Part shown: one piece after another, positions 15,422 through 22,932 of the stretch
How the letters are laid out: each line of letters starts with the position of its first letter
Position numbering within the stretch: position 1 is the first letter of the stretch
Assembly (NCBI GenBank): GCA_903889245.1
Contig: CAISWQ010000044.1
Span: forward strand, 1 to 64,000
Direction: 5' to 3'
DNA from: an uncultured Lentisphaerota bacterium
GTDB lineage: Bacteria; Verrucomicrobiota; Kiritimatiellia; CAIQIC01
DNA: 64,000 bases
Notes under the pieces: model-generated
What the model was told of the DNA's origin: nothing
Seen by the model: the letters and a program-made list of their open reading frames with translations, nothing else
Databases searched by the model: none
Made by a program: the position numbers and the translations under genes

Positions 15422-17824
15422 ATGCGCGTACCGATTAGCTGGCTGAAGGACTATGTGGAGTTCGCGGATTCGCCGCAGGGGCTGGCGGCGAAGCTGACGT
15501 TCTCGGGCCTCGAAGTCGAGGGTATTGAGACGATCGGCTGCCACGCGCCCGGTGTGGTCGTCGGCGAAATTCTCGCCATCGAGCGCCACCCGAACGCGGA
15601 CAAGCTGACGCTTTGCACCGTCAACCATGGTGCGGGCCAGCTCGTAGTGGTCTGCGGCGCGCCGAATGTGAAGGTGGGCTTGAAGGCGCCGTTTGCGCCC
15701 TCCGGCGTGACGCTGCCGAACGGGCTGACGCTGAAGAAGGCCAAAATCCGCGGCGTCTTCTCCGAAGGCATGCTCTGCGCGCCCGACGAGCTTAGCCTCT
15801 CGAAGGACCACGCGGGCCTGCTCGAACTCGACGCCAAGTGGGCGCCCGGCACGCCCATCGCCGAGGTGCTCGGCGCGCCGGAGACCGTGCTCGAACTGGA
15901 AGTGACGCCGAACCGCCCGGACTGCTTGAGCCTGATCGGCATCGCGCGCGAAGTCGCCGCGCTCTACGGCACCAAGCTCCGCAAGCCGGAGCTCAAACTC
16001 GCCGAGGCGGGCGCGCCCGTCACCGATCTGACGCGCGTCGCGATCGAGGACGCCGAGGGCTGTCCGCGCTACACGGCGCGCATCCTGACTGGCGTGAAGA
16101 TCGGCCCCTCGCCCGCGTGGATGCAGAAGCGCCTTGAGCTCGCCGGCGTCCGCGCGATCAACAACATCGTGGACATCACCAACTACGTCATGCTCGAGTG
16201 CGGCCATCCGCTGCACGCCTTCGACCAGACCCTGCTCGCAGAGGGCCGCATCGTCGTCCGCCGCGCGAGCGCCGGCGAAAAAATGAAAACGCTCGATGGC
16301 ATCGAGCGCGAGCTGACGCCGGCCACGTTGGTCATTGCCGATGCCGCGCAGTCCGTCGCCCTCGCGGGCGTCATGGGCGGCGGCAACAGCGAGATCCGCG
16401 CCACTACCGCGACCGTGCTGCTGGAGAGCGCCACGTTCAAGCCGGCCGATATCCGCACGACCGCGCGCCGCCTCGGAATTTCCACGGAATCTTCCTACCG
16501 CTTCGAGCGCGGCGTGGATGCCGCCACGGTCGAGTGGGCGAGCCGCCGGGCCGCGATGCTAATGGGCGAACTCGCCGGCGCAACCTGCACGCCGGGCGTG
16601 ATTGACGTGGCCGCGCCCGCCGCCGCGCCGCGCAAGCTGCAGTGCCGCTATGATTATGTCCGCGAGCGCACCGGCGTGGATATTTCCAATGAGAAGATCA
16701 CCGCGATTTTCCAGGGTTTGGAAATTTCCACCCGCGATCTGGGCGCGGCGTGTGAAGTGGAAATCCCGACGTTCCGGGGCGATTTGGAGCGCGAGATTGA
16801 TCTCGTGGAGGAGATCGCACGCATCCACGGGCTCGACCAGATTTCCGCACCGAGTCCTCGTGCGATCGTCGTCGCCGGCGTGGATGACCGCCCGGCGCAG
16901 GCGATGGCCGCGTGCCGCCGCGCGCTGGTGGGCCTCGGCCTGCGCGAGACGATGAACTACAGCTTCCTCTCCGAGAAATTGCTCAATCTGTTCGACCCGG
17001 CCGCCGCGCCGCGCCGCGTCGTGATTCCGAACCCGGTCAGCGCCGACCACGCGATCTTGCGCGACTCGCTCGTGCCGCAGCTCGTCGAGACGCTCGGCCG
17101 CAACCACGCGCGGCAGGTTGCCGAGGCGACGCTCTTTGAGATCGGCCGCGTGTTCGCGCTCGACGCCAGTGGCGCGATGATCGAGGAGGATCGTCTTGCC
17201 ATCGGGCTGATGGGCCCGGTCGGCCGCACCGGCCTCGACAAACATCTGCCGGTGAAGGGCGATGAAATTTTCCTCTGGCTCAAGGGCCTCTGGGAGGCGC
17301 TCGCCGCCGCGCTCGGCTTGAGGAAGGCTGGCTGCCGTGCGGCAGAGCGCGCGTGGGGTGAACCGGGCTGCACGGTCGGCCTGTTCGTCGCCGGCATGGA
17401 AATCGGCGCGCTGGGTATCATCAAGCACAGCCTCGCGCGCGAGTGGCGCCTGACCGCGCCGGTCGCCGTGCTGGAGGCGCAGCTCGCTCCGCTGCTGGTG
17501 GATGTTTTTGCCGTGCCGCGCGCCGCGCCGATCGCGCCGTTCCCCGCCGTGCGACGCGACATGGCGCTTGTCGCCAGCGATGCGCTCAAGCACGAGGACG
17601 TCGTCCGCGTCGTGCGCCGCGCCGCGCCGCCGGAACTGGAAAACGTGGAATTGTTCGATATCTTCCACGGCGGCAACCTCGGCGCCGGGCGCAAGAGCAT
17701 GGCCTACGCATGCACCTATCGCGCGGCAGATCGAACCTTGACAGACGAGGATGCGAACCGGTACCATGCTGGCGTCAAAGAAGCCGTGCGGCGTGAGCTG
17801 AACGTGGAGATTCGCGAAGGCTGA
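15422..17824 (+). CDS. pheT: Phenylalanine-tRNA ligase beta subunit
   Basis: This 800-residue protein is the beta chain of cytoplasmic phenylalanyl-tRNA synthetase, which charges tRNA-Phe as an alpha2beta2 tetramer. The N-terminus (MRVPISWLKDYVEF) leads into the tRNA-binding domain (GEILAIERHPNADKLTLCTV), then the B3/B4 editing region, a B5 domain (VEIPTFRGDLEREIDLVEEI), the class II-like core, and a C-terminal anticodon-binding domain (PFPAVRRDMALV). The length matches the family. pheS, often directly upstream, is absent from the window, so the alpha subunit gene has been separated. A ribosome site lies just upstream of ATG 15422. The downstream neighbourhood (6S RNA, folate cyclo-ligase) is a familiar bacterial context. 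Confidence 0.97.
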   Translation: MRVPISWLKDYVEFADSPQGLAAKLTFSGLEVEGIETIGCHAPGVVVGEILAIERHPNADKLTLCTVNHGAGQLVVVCGAPNVKVGLKAPFAPSGVTLPNGLTLKKAKIRGVFSEGMLCAPDELSLSKDHAGLLELDAKWAPGTPIAEVLGAPETVLELEVTPNRPDCLSLIGIAREVAALYGTKLRKPELKLAEAGAPVTDLTRVAIEDAEGCPRYTARILTGVKIGPSPAWMQKRLELAGVRAINNIVDITNYVMLECGHPLHAFDQTLLAEGRIVVRRASAGEKMKTLDGIERELTPATLVIADAAQSVALAGVMGGGNSEIRATTATVLLESATFKPADIRTTARRLGISTESSYRFERGVDAATVEWASRRAAMLMGELAGATCTPGVIDVAAPAAAPRKLQCRYDYVRERTGVDISNEKITAIFQGLEISTRDLGAACEVEIPTFRGDLEREIDLVEEIARIHGLDQISAPSPRAIVVAGVDDRPAQAMAACRRALVGLGLRETMNYSFLSEKLLNLFDPAAAPRRVVIPNPVSADHAILRDSLVPQLVETLGRNHARQVAEATLFEIGRVFALDASGAMIEEDRLAIGLMGPVGRTGLDKHLPVKGDEIFLWLKGLWEALAAALGLRKAGCRAAERAWGEPGCTVGLFVAGMEIGALGIIKHSLAREWRLTAPVAVLEAQLAPLLVDVFAVPRAAPIAPFPAVRRDMALVASDALKHEDVVRVVRRAAPPELENVELFDIFHGGNLGAGRKSMAYACTYRAADRTLTDEDANRYHAGVKEAVRRELNVEIREG

Positions 17825-17902
17825 CGCAGGCGGCGTAGCTCGAAGAAAATGACGAGCATGATTACGAGTGAAGATTAGGATTTTACAAGGCAGACGAGTC
17901 CC

Positions 17903-18100
17903 ATGCTGATGACATGGATTGAAATTGTGGTGCTGATCGCCGTGCTGGGCGGCGTGGCCATCTTCTGGCCGCGCCCGCAGCCCGTGCGGATCGGGACCTT
18001 TGACCGGCCCATCACCGGTCGCCGCGCGTCCCGGCTTGTGCGTGCCAGCGAGGTGCGCTATGGTGCGCGTGGTCACTGTTCTTTCCCATACGGGATTTGA
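17903..18100 (+). CDS. Small putative single-pass membrane protein
   Basis: A 65-codon frame between pheT and the 6S RNA. It encodes one hydrophobic helix (about residues 7-22, IEIVVLIAVLGGVAIFW) followed by a basic tail. No family is recognised and the ribosome site is weak. In many bacteria zapA lies between pheT and the 6S RNA, but this product does not resemble ZapA. It could be a chance open frame in GC-rich DNA. Confidence 0.3.
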   Translation: MLMTWIEIVVLIAVLGGVAIFWPRPQPVRIGTFDRPITGRRASRLVRASEVRYGARGHCSFPYGI

Positions 18101-18104
18101 TTTT

Positions 18105-18126
18105 CCCTGAAGCTGTGGCTTCAGGG
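18105..18126 (+). terminator. Hairpin between the small ORF and the 6S RNA
   Basis: CCCTGAAGC (18105-18113) pairs perfectly with GCTTCAGGG (18118-18126) across a TGTG loop. There is no T run, so it is at best a weak or Rho-assisted terminator. It lies just upstream of the 6S RNA and might also affect its transcription. Confidence 0.4.
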
Positions 18127-18133
18127 CGAAGAT

Positions 18134-18308
18134 ACCCTGCCTTGTGCGTGACGGGGCCGATTCTTCTGACCCTACATGGTTAATTCCATTGGGAGTTCAG
18201 GTCCGGTGGCGGCTGCAAGCTTCATTGCTTCGCAAAACCCATCGGCAGAACACCCACCTTGTGAAAACAAGGTTCAGAAGACCAATGCCCTAGACGGCAA
18301 GGCGGGGT
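18134..18308 (+). ncRNA. ssrS: 6S RNA
   Basis: 6S RNA binds the sigma-70 RNA polymerase by imitating an open promoter. The fold can be read directly. The closing stem pairs ACCC (18134-18137) with GGGT (18305-18308), GCCTTG (18139-18144) with CAAGGC (18298-18303), and GGGC with GCCC (18287-18290). TCTTCTGA (18162-18169) pairs with TCAGAAGA (18274-18281). A large central bubble follows, with a small hairpin on its 3' side (ACCTTG 18256-18261 with CAAGGT 18268-18273). The apical arm begins CCGGTGG/CCATCGG. The 3' end runs into a T tract. About 175 nt and a place near pheT and the folate cyclo-ligase gene both fit. The ends are approximate. Confidence 0.8.
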
Positions 18309-18318
18309 TTTTTCTTTC
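18298..18318 (+). terminator. 3' end and intrinsic terminator of the 6S RNA
   Basis: The 3' strand of the closing stem (CAAGGC and GGGG) is followed at once by a T-rich run (GTTTTTTCTTTC), as expected where the 6S transcript ends. Confidence 0.6.
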
Positions 18319-18321
18319 GGA

Positions 18322-18444
18322 AGGGAGTATTGGAGTGGTGGAGTAATGGAGTGTTGGGCAGCATAGAAAGGCGGAAGCGGTTGTAGACCGCCTGACAGTT
18401 TCTGCCGCCCATCACTCCAGTGCTCCAGTACTCCATCACTCCAG
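18322..18444. repeat. GGAGTNNT 8-bp-period inverted repeat element, copy 1
   Basis: The left arm has four tandem 8-mers GGAGTATT, GGAGTGGT, GGAGTAAT and GGAGTGTT (from 18325). The right arm (about 18408-18444) has four 8-mers of the complementary type (ATCACTCC, AGTGCTCC, AGTACTCC, ATCACTCC). Between them is a nested AGGCGG/CCGCCT hairpin. The right arm ends about 9 bp before the rarA start codon. A second copy lies at 42660. Confidence 0.85.
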
Positions 18445-18452
18445 TTCTTCTT

Positions 18453-19862
18453 ATGGATCTCTTCGGTAAAGAAGCAGGCGTCAGGGAGCGCGGCTCCGCG
18501 CAGCCGCTGGCGGCGCGGATGCGCCCGCGCACCCTGGAGGACGTGGTCGGGCAGGAACATATCCTCGGCCCCGGCAAGCTGCTCCGGCGCGCGATCGAGG
18601 CCGACCGGCTCGGCAGCCTCATCCTCTATGGCCCGCCGGGCTGCGGCAAAACCTCGCTCGCCGAGGTCATCGCGAACGTCACGCACCGGATTTTCGAGCG
18701 GACCAGCGGCGTACTCGCAGGCGTCGAGTTGCTGCGCGACCTGCTGAAAAAGGCGCAGGCCGAGAAGGCGCATCGCGGCCGCGAGACGATCCTCTTCATT
18801 GACGAAATCCACCGCTTCAACAAGTCGCAGCAGGACGTGCTGCTGCCCTACCTCGAAGAAGGCGCATGCACCTTGATCGGCGCGACGACGCACAATCCGT
18901 TCTTCTTCATCAACAGCCCGCTGACCTCGCGCTCGCAGATTTTCCAGCTCGAGCCGCTGCACGAGGCCGCGGTGGTCACGCTGCTCGGACGCGCCGTGCA
19001 AAGCCCCGCGGGGCTCGGCGCGCAAAAAGTGCAGGCCGAGCCCGACGCGCTCGCGCACCTCGCCCGCGTGTGCGAGGGCGACGCGCGCCGCGCGCTCAAC
19101 GCACTGGAAATCGCCGCGCTGACCACGCCGCCGGGCGCGGATGGCCTCATCCATCTCACGCGCGCCGTCGCCGAGGAATCCATCCAGAAGAAGGCCGTCG
19201 TCTATGACCACGACGAGGACGGTCACTACGACACGATCTCCGCGTTCATCAAAAGCGTCCGCGGCAGCGACCCGCACGCGGCCATCTACTGGCTGGCGAA
19301 GATGCTCTACGCGGGCGAGGACCCGCGCTTCGTCGCGCGCCGCCTGATCATCCTGGCGAGCGAGGACATCGGCAACGCCGACCCGCGCGCGCTGGCCGTG
19401 GCGACGAGCGCGCTGGAGGGCGTCGAGTTCGTCGGCATGCCGGAGGCGCGCATCATCCTCGCGCAGGCGACGACCTACCTGGCGACCGCGCCGAAGAGCA
19501 ACGCTTCCTATCTCGCGATTGATGCCGCCATGGCCGATGTGAAGGACGGCCGCGTGCTGCCCGTGCCGCGCCCGCTGCGCAGCACCGGCTCGAAGCAGGC
19601 GGCCAAGGCGTTCGGTCACACCGGCTACAAGTATGCGCACAACGGCGCGGGGCATTTCGTGGACCAGGAGTATGTGCCGACGAGCAAGGTCTATTACACG
19701 CCGACCGACCAGGGCTACGAGGACACCATTGCGAAGCGGATGGCCTTCTGGGAGGCGCAGCGCGCCCAACCGCGAGCGGAAACCAAATCCGAAAAGAAAA
19801 ATCCGGAATCCGAAACAAAGCCAAAGCCGGGAAAAGCGGAGAAAACTACCAAGCCAACTTGA
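18453..19862 (+). CDS. rarA: Replication-associated recombination protein A (AAA+ ATPase)
   Basis: RarA (MgsA) is an AAA+ ATPase related to clamp-loader subunits that acts at stalled replication forks. The 469-residue protein has the N-terminal block RMRPRTLEDVVGQEHILGPG, Walker A GPPGCGKTS at residues 60-68, Walker B FIDEIHRFNKSQQD, sensor 1 IGATTHNPFF and the C-terminal tetramerisation part (RRLIILASEDIGNADP). ATG 18453 is chosen because the upstream GTG at 18420 would be coded by the GGAGT repeat. The ribosome site is poor, perhaps because the repeat displaced the leader. A Lys/Glu/Pro-rich tail of about 25 residues is not in typical RarA. Confidence 0.95.
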   Translation: MDLFGKEAGVRERGSAQPLAARMRPRTLEDVVGQEHILGPGKLLRRAIEADRLGSLILYGPPGCGKTSLAEVIANVTHRIFERTSGVLAGVELLRDLLKKAQAEKAHRGRETILFIDEIHRFNKSQQDVLLPYLEEGACTLIGATTHNPFFFINSPLTSRSQIFQLEPLHEAAVVTLLGRAVQSPAGLGAQKVQAEPDALAHLARVCEGDARRALNALEIAALTTPPGADGLIHLTRAVAEESIQKKAVVYDHDEDGHYDTISAFIKSVRGSDPHAAIYWLAKMLYAGEDPRFVARRLIILASEDIGNADPRALAVATSALEGVEFVGMPEARIILAQATTYLATAPKSNASYLAIDAAMADVKDGRVLPVPRPLRSTGSKQAAKAFGHTGYKYAHNGAGHFVDQEYVPTSKVYYTPTDQGYEDTIAKRMAFWEAQRAQPRAETKSEKKNPESETKPKPGKAEKTTKPT

Positions 19863-19875
19863 AAAACGATGGCGT

Positions 19876-20511
19876 ATGAAGCTGAAGCGGCAAAAAAATA
19901 TGTTACGGAAAAAAGCGTACGCGGCCCGCGCGCGGCTGTCGCCGGCGGCGGTGGCGGCGAAGAGCGCGCGGATCGCGGAGCGCGTGCTGGGGCTGGCGGC
20001 ATTCCGCCGCGCGCAAGTTGTCGCCACCTATCTTGCGCTGGCCGACGAGGTGCAGACCGCGCCACTCATCGCCGCGTGCCATGCGGCGCGCAAGCGCGTC
20101 TGCACGCCGGTGTTCGACGCGGTGACAAAGAGCTATCGCTTTGCCTGGCTGACGCCGCGGACGAAGCTGCGGGCCGCGCACTTCGGCGTGCTGGAGCCGG
20201 TGCGGCCGCGTCGCGTGGCGGCGCCGGCCAGGATTGAGCTGGCGCTGGTGCCGGGCGTGGCGTTCGACCGCGCGGGTCACCGGCTCGGCCACGGCCGCGG
20301 CTACTTCGACCAGTTGCTGGCCGGCCTCGCCGCCTGCAAGGTCGGGCTGGCCTTCGCGGCGCAGGTGGTGGCGCGCGTACCGCACGCGGCGCACGATGTC
20401 AGGATGGATGCGGTGGTGACCGAAGGAAAAGTTTTCCAGGGCTTGGAAAAAATCCGTCCGGATTTTCCAAGCCTTGGACAACCCGCGCGATGCTGGCGTG
20501 GGACTACATAA
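19876..20511 (+). CDS. 5-formyltetrahydrofolate cyclo-ligase with repeat-derived tail
   Basis: This enzyme converts 5-formyltetrahydrofolate to 5,10-methenyltetrahydrofolate using ATP, in the cytoplasm. The N-terminal basic helix (MLRKKAYAARARLSP), ADEVQTAPLI, VLEPVRP, ALVPGVAFDRAGHRLGHGRGYFD and MDAVVTEG are family blocks. I chose ATG 19876; ATG 19900 is possible. The conserved part ends near MDAVVTEGK. The remaining residues (VFQGLEK, DFPSLGQ and a short end) are coded by two palindrome units at 20431-20480, so the tail came from a repeat. It lies 13 bp after rarA and is part of the block around the 6S RNA, as in many bacteria. Confidence 0.88.
   Translation: MKLKRQKNMLRKKAYAARARLSPAAVAAKSARIAERVLGLAAFRRAQVVATYLALADEVQTAPLIAACHAARKRVCTPVFDAVTKSYRFAWLTPRTKLRAAHFGVLEPVRPRRVAAPARIELALVPGVAFDRAGHRLGHGRGYFDQLLAGLAACKVGLAFAAQVVARVPHAAHDVRMDAVVTEGKVFQGLEKIRPDFPSLGQPARCWRGTT
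20431..20480. repeat. CCAAGG palindrome array, two units, inside a coding 3' end
   Basis: Cores CCAGGGCTTGG (centre 20441) and CCAAGCCTTGG (centre 20472) are exactly 31 bp apart. Both lie within the 3' end of the folate cyclo-ligase gene and are translated as FQGLEK and FPSLGQ. Confidence 0.9.
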
Positions 20512-20529
20512 AAACCGGACGACTTAAAC

Positions 20530-20549
20530 CCGGCGCGGGGCGCCGGAGG
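20530..20549 (+). promoter_or_regulatory. Leader hairpin touching the rny ribosome site
   Basis: CCGGCGC (20530-20536) pairs with GCGCCGG (20540-20546) across GGG. The last two G of the stem are also the first bases of the GGAGG Shine-Dalgarno (20545-20549), 6 bp before ATG 20556. The stem could hide the ribosome site. This is a structural inference only. Confidence 0.5.
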
Positions 20550-20555
20550 TGAAAC

Positions 20556-22130
20556 ATGCAAAATACATTAGTGGTGGACGTGATCTGGTGGGTGCCCGCC
20601 GGCATCGCCTTCGTCGGCATCCTGTTCGGCGTGCTGGTGCATATGATCTATGACCGGATCCGCGGCAGCGCGGCGTTGCATCAGGCCAGCAACATCAAGG
20701 CCGAGGCGCGGCGCAGCGCCGAAAACACCGCGCGCGAGGCGGAAATCCTGGCGCGCAGCGAGGTGGTCAAGGCGCGCGAGAACTTCGAGCAGGAGGTGAC
20801 CACGCGGCGCACAGAATTACTGGCGATGGAAGACCGGCTGATGCAGCGCGAGGTCAACCTGGACCGGCGCGTGACGCTGGTGGACAAGAAGGAGCAGACG
20901 CTGGAGGACAAGCTGGCCGAGGCGGACCAGCAACGCGGCGCGCTCAAGGAGGCCGAGGCCACGCTGCATAAGTTGCACGAGAACCTGCGCGCCAAACTAC
21001 AGGAGACCGCGGCCCTGCCGCGCGACGAGGCGCGCCGGCAGTTGCTCGCGCAGGTCGAGGAGGAGGTTCGTAACGAGACCGCCCAGTTGATCCGCCGCAG
21101 CCAACAACAGGCGCGGGCCACCGCCGAGGTCGAGGCCCGCGCGGTCATTCTCCAGGCCATCGAGCGCTATGCCGCGCCGGTCGTCAACGAGGCCGCCGTC
21201 TGCGCCGTCACGCTGCCGAACGAGGAGATGAAGGGCCGCATCATCGGGCGCGAGGGCCGCAACATCCGCGCCATCGAACAGGCCTGCGGGGTGCAGATTG
21301 TGATTGATGACACGCCGGGCGTGGTCCAGATCTCCAGCTTCGATCCCATCCGGCGCGAGGTGGCGCGGCTGACAATGGAACAGTTGGTGGCCGATGGCCG
21401 CATCCAGCCGGCGCGCATCGAGGAGGTCGTCGCGAAAATCCAGCACGACCTCGATGAGGTCATGCTCAAGGCCGCCGAGCAGGCGGTCGGCGAGCTGGGT
21501 CTGCAGGGGTTCGCGCCGGAGGTGCTGCGCCTGCTTGGCCGGCTCAAGTTCCGCCAGAGCTACGCACAAAACGTCCTCGCCCACTCGGTGGAAACCGCGC
21601 GGTTGATGGGCCTGATGGCCGCCGACCTCGGCCTTAATCCGCAGCTCGCCAAGCGCGTCGGCCTGCTGCACGACATCGGCAAGGCGCTCGGCCACGAGGT
21701 GGAGGGCAGCCACGCCGTGCTCGGCGCGGAGTTCCTCAAGCGCCAGGGCGAGGTCGAGCAGGTCTATACCGCCGTCGGCTCGCATCATCACGAAATGGAG
21801 GGCGATAACATCTATTCCGCGCTCGCCGGCGCGGCCGATGCCATCACCGCGGCACGGCCTGGCGCGCGCGTGGAGAACACCGAGCTGTTCATCAAACGGC
21901 TCGCCGAGCTGGAGGCGCTTGCGACCCACTTACCGGGTGTCGAAAAGGCGTATGCGTTTCAGGCTGGCCGCGAACTGCGCGTCTTCGTTGAGCCGCGCAA
22001 GGTGGATGATGCCGGCGCGCTCAAGCTGGCGCGCGAGCTCGGCAGGCGCATCGAACAGGAATTGAAATATCCAGGGCAAATCCGCATCGTCGTCGTCCGC
22101 GAAACGCGGTTCGTCGAGTTTGCGCGCTGA
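20556..22130 (+). CDS. rny: Ribonuclease Y
   Basis: RNase Y is a membrane-anchored endoribonuclease that starts mRNA decay. The 524-residue protein has an N-terminal transmembrane helix (VIWWVPAGIAFVGILFGVLV), a long coiled coil rich in Glu, Ala and Arg (about 35-210), a KH domain (KGRIIGREGRNIRAIEQACG) and an HD domain (GLLHDIGKALGHEVEGSHA) whose His-Asp pair binds the catalytic metals. Length and order match the family. A strong GGAGG precedes ATG 20556. ymdB follows 10 bp downstream, the same order as in Bacillus and many other bacteria. Confidence 0.97.
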   Translation: MQNTLVVDVIWWVPAGIAFVGILFGVLVHMIYDRIRGSAALHQASNIKAEARRSAENTAREAEILARSEVVKARENFEQEVTTRRTELLAMEDRLMQREVNLDRRVTLVDKKEQTLEDKLAEADQQRGALKEAEATLHKLHENLRAKLQETAALPRDEARRQLLAQVEEEVRNETAQLIRRSQQQARATAEVEARAVILQAIERYAAPVVNEAAVCAVTLPNEEMKGRIIGREGRNIRAIEQACGVQIVIDDTPGVVQISSFDPIRREVARLTMEQLVADGRIQPARIEEVVAKIQHDLDEVMLKAAEQAVGELGLQGFAPEVLRLLGRLKFRQSYAQNVLAHSVETARLMGLMAADLGLNPQLAKRVGLLHDIGKALGHEVEGSHAVLGAEFLKRQGEVEQVYTAVGSHHHEMEGDNIYSALAGAADAITAARPGARVENTELFIKRLAELEALATHLPGVEKAYAFQAGRELRVFVEPRKVDDAGALKLARELGRRIEQELKYPGQIRIVVVRETRFVEFAR

Positions 22131-22140
22131 AAGGGGCACC

Positions 22141-22932
22141 ATGAACATCTTGATTGCAGGCGATGTCGTCGGCGGGCCGGGCCGGCTGGCCTTCGCCGCC
22201 ATCGCCGGCCGGATGAAGCAGGCCGGGCAGGCCGACTTCGTCATCGCCAACGCCGAGAACGCCGCCGGCGGGCGCGGCATCACGCAGCCGCTCGCGGAGG
22301 CGCTCTTCGCCGCCGGCGCCGATGCGCTGACGCTCGGCGACCACGTCTGGGACCAGAAGGAACTGGTCAAGACGATTGACCGCGAGCCGCGCCTCATCCG
22401 CCCGGCCAACTACGCGCCCGGCTGCCCCGGCCGCGGCTGGAACACGTTCCCGACGCCGCTGGGCAAGGTCACGGTGATCTCGTTGCAAGGGCGCACGTTC
22501 ATGCCACCGAGCGACTGCCCGTTCCGCGCCGCCGATGCGATCCTCGCACGCGGCAGCGCCGACCTCGGCAAGATCATCATCGTGGATTTCCACGCCGAGG
22601 CGACCTCGGAGAAGATCGCGATGGGTCGCTACCTCGATGGCCGCGTCAGCGCCGTCGTCGGCACGCACACCCACGTGCAGACCGCCGACGACGCGATCCT
22701 GCCCAAAGGTGCCGCCTACCTCTCCGATCTTGGCATGACTGGCCCGAAGGATTCCGTGCTCGGCCGCGACGTGGCCGCCGTGCTGAAAAAATTCGTGACC
22801 GGCATGCCGCAGCAGTTCGAGATCGCCACCGGCGACGTGCGCTTCGAGGGCCTGCTCGTCACCGTGGATGAGCAGACCGGCCGCGCCACCAAGGTCAAAC
22901 GCCTCCAGGAAAAAATTGACGCGCCGAAATGA
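22141..22932 (+). CDS. ymdB: YmdB-family metallophosphoesterase
   Basis: The 263-residue cytoplasmic protein belongs to the YmdB/TIGR00282 metallophosphoesterases; the Bacillus member hydrolyses 2',3'-cyclic nucleotides. Metal-binding blocks are visible in order: IAGDVVGGPGR, NAENAAGG, LGDHVWD, VDFHAEATSEK and VGTHTHVQTADD. The start MNILIAGDV matches the family, so ATG 22141 is preferred over one seven codons upstream that would overlap rny. The position after rny is widely conserved, suggesting joint work in RNA turnover or signalling. The stop overlaps the xseA start by 4 bp. Confidence 0.93.
   Translation: MNILIAGDVVGGPGRLAFAAIAGRMKQAGQADFVIANAENAAGGRGITQPLAEALFAAGADALTLGDHVWDQKELVKTIDREPRLIRPANYAPGCPGRGWNTFPTPLGKVTVISLQGRTFMPPSDCPFRAADAILARGSADLGKIIIVDFHAEATSEKIAMGRYLDGRVSAVVGTHTHVQTADDAILPKGAAYLSDLGMTGPKDSVLGRDVAAVLKKFVTGMPQQFEIATGDVRFEGLLVTVDEQTGRATKVKRLQEKIDAPK

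Noticed and set aside
16706-16727. A palindrome unit inside pheT (CCAGGGTTTGG)
   Set aside because: The B5 domain has its normal length here and no partner lies 31 bp away, so chance similarity is likely.
17903-18100. The small ORF as zapA
   Set aside because: The product is a membrane-helix peptide of 65 residues without the ZapA coiled coil.
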